A stretch of DNA of 60,293 nucleotides from a bacterium (GTDB lineage Bacteria; UBA4055): positions 1-60,293 of the forward strand of contig JAKQBN010000006.1 of NCBI GenBank assembly GCA_029559475.1, in the 5' to 3' direction. A program made the position numbers and the translations under genes. Numbering within the stretch: the stretch's first letter is position 1; every line of letters starts with the position of its first letter. The notes below the pieces were generated by a model, which was not told the DNA's origin, made no database searches, and worked only from the letters and a program-made list of their open reading frames with translations. This document shows positions 53,266 through 60,293 of the stretch, in pieces.

Positions 53266-54480
53266 ATGGACCTTTTAGGAAAGATAGAACCATTCGACAG
53301 GGTGATAATACCCGTTGAGCCTATGGACAGATTCGCAAGAAAATTAGCCAAAGAGCTTGACCAGCCCTGGAAGCCCGAAGGACTCTTCGCCCATTTCTTC
53401 CACGAAGACGATGATTACGATCCAAAGCTTCTTCTTGAAGGCAAGGATGGCTTTAATTCCGAGCCGATGAACAGGCTTAAGGGGAAGTACGTTTATCTTG
53501 TCGCCAGCCATAAGGAATGGGAACCGTCGCTTCTTTTCGAAAGGATATGTCATACTGCTGATATATGTCTGTCTAACGGCGCGAAAGAAGTAAATCTGGT
53601 TTGGACAAATATCAGACTGAGTGGAAACCATCTGAGGCCGGGTCACGGTTCTGTCTTGACAGAAAAGGATGTTAAAAAATATGACGGAAAGTCATTGTCC
53701 ACATTAAGGCTGGCAAAAAGATTTAAGAACGAAGGCATTTCAAAAGTTCTTACCCTTCATGCTCATTCCAAAAATCTCACGGAAGCGTTCGGCGAAGTAT
53801 ATTTCAGAGACTCATCCAAAGGCAAAAAAGCCATCATCGATCTTCCTGTTGCGCCTATTGTTGCCCATTATCTGTACACTTACGGAAAGATTACCGGCAA
53901 AGGTGAAAAAGCCGTTTTCGTTTCTACGGACGACGGATCTAAAGAGCTTGGAACCGATATTCTTAAGAACCTTCAAAACCTTCAGCCAGAGTTAACAGAA
54001 ATAAGCTGGGTCCGGTTCAATAAGGAAAGGGATCCGGTAACTGGATATCTGAAAAATATTTACGAAGCCGAAAGCTCACCGAATTACAGCGGACACGAAA
54101 ACAAAGATAAATTTATTTTTGACGATATAGTTAGAAGCTTTGCTTCAATGTACGGCGTTATAGAAAAAATGGGCGGCGACAGGTTCACTATGTTCGCTAC
54201 TCACGCCCATCTTACAGGCAGATCCCAGAACCTTTTAAGATCGGAGAAGATAAAAGAGATAATATTCACCAATACCATGGCGAACAACCTCGAAGATCCA
54301 TACTACGAACATCAGCTTTTCGGAAAAACGACTGTCATCAAGATCGGCAAATATTTATCGAACGCCGTGCTCAACATAATGGAGGACGGGAACGATCCTG
54401 ATGAGTTCTATACGATCCATTCGCCTGCCGATCTGCACAAGATCGAAAGACTGTACGATCTGAGAAAACCTTTTAATTAA
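53266..54480 (+). CDS. Divergent PRPP-synthetase-like protein
   Basis: This 404-residue protein aligns by motif with ribose-phosphate pyrophosphokinase, which is normally 310-320 residues. Matching stretches are KVLTLHAHS (usual VDLH region), FNKERDPVTG (near the catalytic Lys/Arg) and TMFATHAHLTGRSQNLL (usual ATHPxFSG). Two core sites are altered. The PRPP-binding DDIIDTGGT reads DDIVRSFASM, and the catalytic flexible-loop region is replaced by longer sequence. The N-terminal part is about 50 residues longer. It may make a different phosphoribosyl compound or be a regulatory paralogue. It lies between proS and recN with gaps of 13 and 1 bases. Confidence 0.65.
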   Translation: MDLLGKIEPFDRVIIPVEPMDRFARKLAKELDQPWKPEGLFAHFFHEDDDYDPKLLLEGKDGFNSEPMNRLKGKYVYLVASHKEWEPSLLFERICHTADICLSNGAKEVNLVWTNIRLSGNHLRPGHGSVLTEKDVKKYDGKSLSTLRLAKRFKNEGISKVLTLHAHSKNLTEAFGEVYFRDSSKGKKAIIDLPVAPIVAHYLYTYGKITGKGEKAVFVSTDDGSKELGTDILKNLQNLQPELTEISWVRFNKERDPVTGYLKNIYEAESSPNYSGHENKDKFIFDDIVRSFASMYGVIEKMGGDRFTMFATHAHLTGRSQNLLRSEKIKEIIFTNTMANNLEDPYYEHQLFGKTTVIKIGKYLSNAVLNIMEDGNDPDEFYTIHSPADLHKIERLYDLRKPFN

Positions 54481-54481
54481 A

Positions 54482-56128
54482 ATGCCGATAAAAAGACTCA
54501 GCATTGAGAACTTAGCAATAATCGAAAGCCTCGATATCGATTTCGAAAAAGGTCTCAATATAATTACGGGAGAGACCGGCGCAGGAAAATCGATAATCAT
54601 ATCATCTTTAAAGCTGATACTGGGAAATAAGGCAGACGCGGATATGATAAGGGCCGGCGAGGACAAGCTTACTGTGGAAGCGGAATTTTCTGAACTGAAT
54701 CCCGAAACGGTTAAATTTATCAGGCAGACCGATCCTGATTTTCATCAGCCGCTTGTCATACGCAGGGAAGTTTACAAAACCAGGCGCAGCAGGATATTTA
54801 TAAACGATACGCCCGTAAGCTCGGAGTTGATAACAGGGCTGGGTAATATTATGATAGATATTCACGGGCAGCACGATCATCAGTCGCTTTTAAATAAAGA
54901 TACCCATATAACCATTCTTGACGAACGGGCTGGAATTTCAACCTTAAAGACCGCAGAACTCTATGCTGAAGATCTGAGCCTGAATAAAGAGATCGAGAGG
55001 ATAATAAAGAGCGAGAACGATCTTAAAGACAAGAGAGAGCTTCTCGAATATCATTATAAAGAGATAAACGAGATCTCTCCGGAGGAGAATGAGGATAAAG
55101 AAATTTCAACCGAGCTTAAAAAGATGGAGAACATCGAGGATATAAAGAAGATCTGCCAGGCTGTAACAGATACGGTCAGCGGTTCTGAAAGCTCTCTCCT
55201 TTCCAAGCTCAATTATATTAAAAACAAGTGCGGCCAGTTGTCAGAGATAGATAAGCAGTTCGAACCGTTCATAATTGACCTTGAATCGGCTTACAGTTCC
55301 GTTACAGAATTCGGCAATTCATCGGAGCTGTTCTCTAATTCTCTTGAGTTCGATGACGAGAAATACGGACGAATGAGCGAAAGGTATTCGCAGCTTAAAA
55401 AGCTTATGAAGAAGTTCGGACCCGAGCTTTCTGATGTGATAAAATATTTCGGAAGTATAAAGAACCAGCTTGATTCTATAGAGAACGTATCGTTCGATAA
55501 AGATAAACTTCTCAAGAGATCAAAGGAACTGAAAATAGAGATAGAAGACGAATGTTCAAAGCTTACTTCAAAAAGAAAAGAAGGCATAAAGAAGCTTGAA
55601 AAAGAGATCAACGCGGAATTCAAGGATATAGGTCTTCAGAACGCCGAAATCAGTGTTGCGATGACAAAAAAGGATATCGCGCCTGACGGCTGGGATTCCG
55701 TGGAGTTCTATATAAGAACAAACATAGGCGAAGAATCCAAGCCGCTTTCCAAGATCGCTTCAGGCGGTGAGATCTCAAGGATAATGCTTTCGATAAAGAA
55801 CATAATAAGCTCAGAAAAAGGCGTGGGGATCGCCGTCTTCGATGAAATAGATTCAGGCATAAGCGGACAGATAGCTGAAAAAGTCGGCACCAAACTTTTA
55901 AAACTTGCACAGAACAAGCAGGTTATCGCCATTACACATCTTCCTTCGATAGCATCAAAAGGAACTACGCATTTCTCAGTAAGAAAAAAGGTAGTTAAGG
56001 ACAGAACCTTGACCGAGATCATAAAATTGTCAAAAGTTCAGAGGATTGACGAAATAGCAAGCCTGATCTCAGCCGGAAAAACAGGCACTGATTCGAAAAA
56101 AGTAGCTGAAAAGTTACTTGAGAACTGA
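54482..56128 (+). CDS. recN: DNA repair protein RecN
   Basis: This 548-residue SMC-like ATPase has Walker A GETGAGKSIIISSL at residues about 31-44. It has a long coiled-coil middle, a C-terminal signature (LSKIASGGEISR), a Walker B (VFDEIDSGISG) and the AITHLPSIAS D-loop region. RecN acts at double-strand breaks before recombination. It starts one base after the PRPP-like stop. Confidence 0.95.
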   Translation: MPIKRLSIENLAIIESLDIDFEKGLNIITGETGAGKSIIISSLKLILGNKADADMIRAGEDKLTVEAEFSELNPETVKFIRQTDPDFHQPLVIRREVYKTRRSRIFINDTPVSSELITGLGNIMIDIHGQHDHQSLLNKDTHITILDERAGISTLKTAELYAEDLSLNKEIERIIKSENDLKDKRELLEYHYKEINEISPEENEDKEISTELKKMENIEDIKKICQAVTDTVSGSESSLLSKLNYIKNKCGQLSEIDKQFEPFIIDLESAYSSVTEFGNSSELFSNSLEFDDEKYGRMSERYSQLKKLMKKFGPELSDVIKYFGSIKNQLDSIENVSFDKDKLLKRSKELKIEIEDECSKLTSKRKEGIKKLEKEINAEFKDIGLQNAEISVAMTKKDIAPDGWDSVEFYIRTNIGEESKPLSKIASGGEISRIMLSIKNIISSEKGVGIAVFDEIDSGISGQIAEKVGTKLLKLAQNKQVIAITHLPSIASKGTTHFSVRKKVVKDRTLTEIIKLSKVQRIDEIASLISAGKTGTDSKKVAEKLLEN

Positions 56129-56194
56129 GTTCTTTACAAATCCAGATTATCCTCAAAGAACGAGTTCGAAATAATTTATAACTTAAAATACAGA

Positions 56195-56222
56195 TTGACA
56201 ATCAATCGCTTTTAATTAAATT
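56195..56222 (+). promoter_or_regulatory. Predicted promoter immediately upstream of a possibly leaderless gene
   Basis: A perfect TTGACA (56195-56200) and TAAATT (56217-56222) have a 16-base spacer. The -10 box ends 6 bases before ATG 56229, so the transcript would begin at or near that ATG. Confidence 0.45.
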
Positions 56223-56228
56223 TCCTGT

Positions 56229-56654
56229 ATGAAGAAAGTAGAACGAAATAATGATAAAGCCGGAATAATATTTTTGTTTACGCTCATCAGCGTTGTTTTC
56301 TTTATTGATATTTATATTGAATTGAGCAGGATATATCCAACCTCAGCCGCGGACAAAAAGATACAAACAAATTACTTTCCGTCAGGCAATATCGAACTTT
56401 TATTATCGGGTGAAGATTCCAAAAGCATTGCCGATACATATTTTATGCCGCGAGGTTATGATCCAAATTCAAATGCGCAATCGTCTTTAAAACTAAGTTT
56501 ATTCTTTTATCTTATGGCTGCATTTTCGTTTTATTACAGCTGTATATTTAAAGGTTCAGCGAAAAATAAAACAATCCTGTCGAGTTACATATCATTTGTA
56601 AACACGGGACAATTAAGTCACTCTTCGCCCCGCTCACCGCCCGAATTCATTTAA
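56229..56654 (+). CDS. Small membrane protein of unknown function
   Basis: This 141-residue protein is not recognised. It has two hydrophobic segments (about residues 12-32 and 88-105) flanking a ~55-residue soluble part with one predicted orientation outside the membrane. No cysteine pair or catalytic motif is evident. No Shine-Dalgarno tract precedes the ATG (TTTCCTGT). It stands alone between recN and the ammonium channel. Confidence 0.5.
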   Translation: MKKVERNNDKAGIIFLFTLISVVFFIDIYIELSRIYPTSAADKKIQTNYFPSGNIELLLSGEDSKSIADTYFMPRGYDPNSNAQSSLKLSLFFYLMAAFSFYYSCIFKGSAKNKTILSSYISFVNTGQLSHSSPRSPPEFI

Positions 56655-56709
56655 TTTCAATAGATTTAGATGCTTTAATCACTCGAACTTAAATCTCAAG
56701 GAGTAATAA

Positions 56710-57954
56710 ATGAATTTCGATTATGCAAGCACAGGTTTTATGCTTTTGGCTACAAGTCTTGTAATGTTCATGACGCCCGGACTGGCTTTTTTTTACGGCG
56801 GCCTTGTGGGCAGAAAACATGTTCTAACGATAATGTTCCAGAGTTTTGTCTCTCTAGGAATAACTACAATCTTATGGGTTTCATTCGGGTACTCTTTGTG
56901 CTTCAGCGGCACAATGGGTAATGGAGATTTTTTCGGAATTATAGGCAATTTGGATCTGGCGTTTTTAAGCGGGATAACTCTTACAGATCCCAGCCCTGCC
57001 AATCCGTCAGTTCCTATCCTTGTTTTTATCGCTTATCAGATGATGTTCGCAATAATCACTCCGGCTTTGATAACAGGAGCCTTTGCAAACCGTGTAAGGT
57101 TTCCCGCATATCTGATATTTCTGATCGTATGGCAGATATTTGTTTATTTCCCGTTCGTTCATATGGTATGGGGTGGTGGAATTATGGCTTCATGGGGGAT
57201 CAAAGATTTTGCAGGCGGTATAGTAGTTCACGCCACGGCCGGAGTAGCTGCGCTTGCTTCAGTTATATATATCGGTAGAAGAAGAATTTCGGACAAAGGA
57301 ATGCACAGCATTCCGCTTGTAGCTTTAGGAACCGGGATCCTCTGGTTCGGATGGTACGGATTCAATGCGGGAAGCGAATTCGGAGTCGATCCGATCACGA
57401 CCCTTGCGTTCCTGAACACCGACATCGCGGCTTCATTCGCAGGTCCGACCTGGCTGTTATTAGACTGGATATTTACAAGAAAACCAAAATTCTTAGGATT
57501 TTTAACGGGTTCCGTAGCCGGACTTGCATGTATCACTCCTGCTGCCGGTTATGTTTCAACGCAGTCTGCCGTTATAATCGGAGTTCTTGCGTCCGTAGCC
57601 TGTTATATCGCGGTTTATATTAAAAACAAAGCTGGTCTTGACGATGCTCTCGATGTTTTCGGAGTCCACGGAGTAGGCGGAATACTCGGCGTTATCCTTC
57701 TCGGCGTATTCGGCACAACTGCGATGACTTTCCCGGGAAGGGATGCCACTCTGCTCGCAAGCGGGTTAGTTGACGGAAATACCTCATTTTTCTTTAAACA
57801 GACAGGCGCAGCTCTTTTTGCGGGATTATACGCATTCCTGTTTACGATAGCTATGCTTTGGGTCATAGATAAGATCACTCTCGTCCGAGTATCAGAACAA
57901 GACGAGGAACTCGGCCTTGACGAAAGCGAACACGGCGAAACCGCTTATCTGTAA
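56710..57954 (+). CDS. amt: Ammonium transporter
   Basis: This 414-residue protein has eleven membrane helices. The pore twin histidines are His174 (VVHATAG) and His320 (FGVHGVGG), and the MFMTPGLAFFYGGL helix and GFNAGSEFG segment are typical. It conducts ammonium into the cell. No glnK gene follows, although Amt is usually paired with it. An AAGGAG site precedes the ATG. Confidence 0.95.
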   Translation: MNFDYASTGFMLLATSLVMFMTPGLAFFYGGLVGRKHVLTIMFQSFVSLGITTILWVSFGYSLCFSGTMGNGDFFGIIGNLDLAFLSGITLTDPSPANPSVPILVFIAYQMMFAIITPALITGAFANRVRFPAYLIFLIVWQIFVYFPFVHMVWGGGIMASWGIKDFAGGIVVHATAGVAALASVIYIGRRRISDKGMHSIPLVALGTGILWFGWYGFNAGSEFGVDPITTLAFLNTDIAASFAGPTWLLLDWIFTRKPKFLGFLTGSVAGLACITPAAGYVSTQSAVIIGVLASVACYIAVYIKNKAGLDDALDVFGVHGVGGILGVILLGVFGTTAMTFPGRDATLLASGLVDGNTSFFFKQTGAALFAGLYAFLFTIAMLWVIDKITLVRVSEQDEELGLDESEHGETAYL

Positions 57955-57973
57955 TTAGAATAAATAACATACG

Positions 57974-58003
57974 GATACAGGTTTAAATTCTTGAGCCTGT
58001 ATC
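57974..58003 (+). promoter_or_regulatory. Hairpin between amt and the ion transporter gene
   Basis: A 13-bp stem (57974-57986 with 57991-58003, two G-T pairs) with a 4-base loop lies 19 bases after the amt stop. It lacks a T run. It may stabilise the amt mRNA end or weakly attenuate the next gene. Confidence 0.4.
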
Positions 58004-58050
58004 TTCGTGGCTTCGACGGTGAATTCAATAATAAATGCAAGGGAATTGTA

Positions 58051-59457
58051 ATGAAAGCTATAATAAAACCAGTTATTATGATCTCATTCCTTATTATTTC
58101 AGGAATATTATTGTCGGTTATTGGATTTAACCCCAGACAGATCGTTTCTTCAATTGTTTTTCTGATCATTCTGTGCGGCACTCTTTTTTACTGGAAATTT
58201 CGCCTCGCTTTCGCTTTTCTTGGCATAGCAGTATTGCTTATAACCAAACTGCTCGATATTCCTAATTTAATTGAATTTGCGCACCTTGATGTCATCCTGT
58301 TTTTAGTGGGAATGATGACTATCATCGGATTTTTGGAAGAAATGCATTTTTTCGAGTATCTTGTCGCAAAGGTAGTGGACGCAGTAGGGGAAAGACCTTA
58401 TTTATTAGTATCTATTCTGATGGTATTGTCAGCTCTTTCGGCAGCACTTATAGATGAAGTAACATCGATTCTATTTATGATGTCGGCTATGTTTCACATT
58501 ACAAAACGCTACAATGTCAATCCGATACCTTTTTTACTCATGATAGTTTTTGCAACCAACATCGGAAGCAGCGCGACCGCAGTAGGGAATCCTATCGGCG
58601 TTATGATAGCCATCCGTGCAAATCTTACTTTTATGGATTTTTTAAGATGGGCGGCACCAATTTCTTTACTGTGCCTATGCATAACAATTCCTTTATGCTT
58701 TTTATTTTTTAGAAAACCGATGAATAAATTAAAAACGGAAATGAAAAAAGAAGGTAACGAACCGCATGAGCTAAGGCATGTACACTACACTAAAGCGGGT
58801 ATCCGCAGGAGCTGGATACTTTTTTCCTGCACGATTATTGGTCTGATTCTTCATTCAAATATTGAAAAAATGCTTGATCTAGAAAAAAATACTCTTTTGA
58901 TCGGGACAGCCTTATTTTTCGGTGCAGTTTCACTTTTTTTAAAAGGTATTCGGGCGCAAGAATTTTTTATGCGCCGTGTTGACTGGTGGACGCTTACTTT
59001 CTTTATGGCCCTGTTCGCTTCTGTAGGAACATTGAAATGTGTGGGAGTTACCGAGCAAATCGCGAACGGTATGATCAATATTTCAAACGGCGGTTCATTG
59101 TTTTTATTAAATATATTTACCGCTGCAATTTGCCTTTTAACTGCTTTTATGGACAATGTGCTGGCAGTGGCAGCTTTTATCCCGATCATTTCTGAAATAG
59201 AGAAAATAGGCATCTATATTTTTCCTTTCTGGTGGGCGATGCTTTTTGGCGGCGCTATGTTCGGGAATGCAACTGTAATAGGGAGTACTGCGAATATTAT
59301 TGCTATGGGAATGTATGAGAAAGAAACCGGTGAGCATATAAAATTCTTCGACTGGCTGAAACCCGGAATGGCTGTTTCTGTTGTAACTATAACAGTTGCC
59401 ATTGCGATGCTGCTTGCCCAGTATCATTTAATGCCCAATGCGCCTTTAGAATTTTAA
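58051..59457 (+). CDS. SLC13/ArsB/NhaD-superfamily ion transporter
   Basis: This 468-residue membrane protein has about eleven hydrophobic helices. TNIGSSATAVGNPIGVMIA and, in the second half, STANIIAMGMYEKETG mark the two inverted repeats of the ion transporter superfamily that includes NhaD, ArsB and SLC13. Substrate cannot be decided, although a Na+/H+ or anion role is likely. ATG 58051 with AAGGGA about 8 bases before it is used. An upstream TTG within the hairpin is rejected. Confidence 0.75.
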   Translation: MKAIIKPVIMISFLIISGILLSVIGFNPRQIVSSIVFLIILCGTLFYWKFRLAFAFLGIAVLLITKLLDIPNLIEFAHLDVILFLVGMMTIIGFLEEMHFFEYLVAKVVDAVGERPYLLVSILMVLSALSAALIDEVTSILFMMSAMFHITKRYNVNPIPFLLMIVFATNIGSSATAVGNPIGVMIAIRANLTFMDFLRWAAPISLLCLCITIPLCFLFFRKPMNKLKTEMKKEGNEPHELRHVHYTKAGIRRSWILFSCTIIGLILHSNIEKMLDLEKNTLLIGTALFFGAVSLFLKGIRAQEFFMRRVDWWTLTFFMALFASVGTLKCVGVTEQIANGMINISNGGSLFLLNIFTAAICLLTAFMDNVLAVAAFIPIISEIEKIGIYIFPFWWAMLFGGAMFGNATVIGSTANIIAMGMYEKETGEHIKFFDWLKPGMAVSVVTITVAIAMLLAQYHLMPNAPLEF

Positions 59458-59470
59458 ATTTAATTAAAAG

Positions 59471-59499
59471 TTGATAATCCGTCCGGAAATTCTTAAATA
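59471..59499 (+). promoter_or_regulatory. Possible promoter of the MFS gene
   Basis: TTGATA (59471-59476) and TAAATA (59494-59499) with a 17-base spacer precede the ribosome-binding site AGGGAGGT (59507-59514). Confidence 0.35.
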
Positions 59500-59523
59500 T
59501 CTCTTTAGGGAGGTATTAAAAAA

Positions 59524-60177
59524 TTGTCGGAAAGAAATTACAGATCAAATATACCAAAAGCGTACGCTTATGATTTTCTTAAGAACTTCATGCTGTTCTC
59601 AGGCGTACTGGTGCCTTTTTTCACGGTTTGGGGCGGGATTACTTTCTCGCAAATAATGATCCTCCAGGCGGTTTTTACGACATCAATGTTCCTGTTCGAG
59701 ATACCCACCGGAGTCGTAGCAGACAGGTTCGGCAGGAAAACCAGCCTGATCCTTTCAAGCGTGGTCACGACTACCGCCGTTCTAGTTTACAGTTCATATC
59801 CTTCATTCTGGGTGTTCGTATGCGGAGAGATCCTTTGGGCTGTCGGGGTAACGCTTGCTTCAGGCGCAGATACAGCGCTTGTCTATGATTCACTTATCCA
59901 GACAGGCGAAGAAACAGGCTCGAAAAGAATACTTAACAGGGTCGAAAGTATAGGCCTTTTTGCCATGGTGATCGCTGCGCCGCTCGGAAGTTTAACTGCA
60001 AAGTATATCGGGCTTGACTGGGCGATGATCCTTTCGGCGATACCCATATTTCTGTCCGCAGCAATAGGTTTAACTTTCAACGAACCTCCAACGCAGAAAA
60101 AAAGTGAAGAAAAGAATTATTTCAAGATACTTAAAACCGGACTGACATATTTCGAGAGTGTAAATAATTTTGTGTAA
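59524..60177 (+). pseudogene. MFS transporter N-terminal half, apparently interrupted by an insertion sequence
   Basis: The frame starts with TTG 59524 behind AGGGAGGT. It encodes 217 residues, of which the first ~190 form six membrane helices with the loop motif GVVADRFGRKTS of the major facilitator superfamily. A full MFS transporter has about 400 residues and twelve helices. The reading frame stops at 60177 shortly after helix six in a stretch (from about 60154) that looks like an insertion sequence end. The C-terminal half would lie beyond the element, outside the window. The remaining product is unlikely to transport. Confidence 0.6.
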
Positions 60178-60293
60178 ATGGCCTGTTGGAATTAAATTTC
60201 AAGAAAAAGGAGAACAGGTCTATGAAAAAGAAATTAACACCCGAAGAACTGGAACAAAAAGATGTATTGCAGAAGCTGATAAAAAGAGCGCAG
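60154..60293 (+). mobile_element. Left end of an IS256-like insertion sequence (partial)
   Basis: The text from about 60154 contains GTGTAAAT twice (60158-60165 and 60172-60179) around AATTTT. This resembles IS256-family terminal repeats. A ribosome-binding site and a transposase-like start follow within 45 bases. The opposite end and target duplication lie outside the window, so the border is approximate. Confidence 0.5.
60222..60293 (+). CDS. Transposase-like N-terminus, truncated by window edge
   Basis: ATG 60222 with AAGGAG 9 bases before it opens a frame of 24 codons that runs off the window. It starts MKKKLTPEELEQKD and continues with a basic helix (LQKLIKRAQ), a charged opening seen in IS256-type transposases. 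Too little is present to confirm the family by itself. The support is mostly from the preceding terminal repeat. Confidence 0.45.
   Translation, partial: MKKKLTPEELEQKDVLQKLIKRAQ

Noticed and set aside
56129-56165. Inverted repeat GTTCTTT/AAAGAAC after recN, as a terminator
   Set aside because: The loop is 19 bases, the stem only 7 bp and no T run follows. It could be chance.

Overview
The window reads as a chromosomal segment of a bacterium with an outer membrane: it has OmpA-type peptidoglycan-binding proteins, several lipoproteins, and no archaeal or eukaryotic traits apart from an archaeal-type prolyl-tRNA synthetase. Base composition is moderate and coding density is very high. Many stop/start codons overlap, and no stretch longer than about 200 bases lacks a gene. 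Recognisable promoters are of the TTGACA/TATAAT type with 16-17 base spacers rather than the Bacteroidetes type. Thrombospondin-3/OmpA proteins, transglutaminase and formylglycine-enzyme-like proteins, and long TPR sensor proteins suggest an uncultured lineage near the FCB group (something like Delongbacteria). That placement is inference only.

Left part (1-8134): the 3' part of a large secreted transglutaminase-fold protein, a FtsB/DivIC-like division protein, ornithine carbamoyltransferase with a clean terminator, the ATPase YchF, a GNAT-like protein, a PAP2 phosphatase, a receiver protein that has lost its phospho-acceptor aspartate, and a SpoIID/LytB lipoprotein. Centre-left (8168-27073): a strong promoter followed by one unbroken str-S10-spc-alpha superoperon, rpsL to rplQ. 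It includes fusA, tuf, secY, adk, infA, rpmJ and rpoA, and ends with a tRNA-Pro(UGG) gene and a strong intrinsic terminator.

Middle (27110-42992): a zinc-ribbon/SUMF1-like membrane protein, family-4 uracil-DNA glycosylase and NAD+ DNA ligase, then two paralogous OmpA proteins with calcium-binding repeats. Next is a three-gene chaperone-like cassette: a GrpE-like protein, a TPR protein with a degenerate J-like end, and an Hsp70 without a lid but with a long acidic repetitive tail. This cassette is the most unusual part of the window. It runs directly into dihydroorotase and a shikimate block (an AroE-AroK fusion, AroA, AroC).

Right part (43029-60293): a lipoprotein with a dead esterase fold, two cytosolic TPR sensors that share a linker but carry different outputs (diguanylate cyclase and histidine kinase), and a convergent minus-strand pair (CvpA-like, Dtd). 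Then come a flavin reductase-like protein, IMP dehydrogenase behind an unusual leader, prolyl-tRNA synthetase, a divergent PRPP-synthetase paralogue, RecN, a small membrane protein, an ammonium channel and an ion transporter. The last gene is an MFS transporter that appears to be cut by the left end of an IS256-like insertion sequence whose transposase runs off the window.
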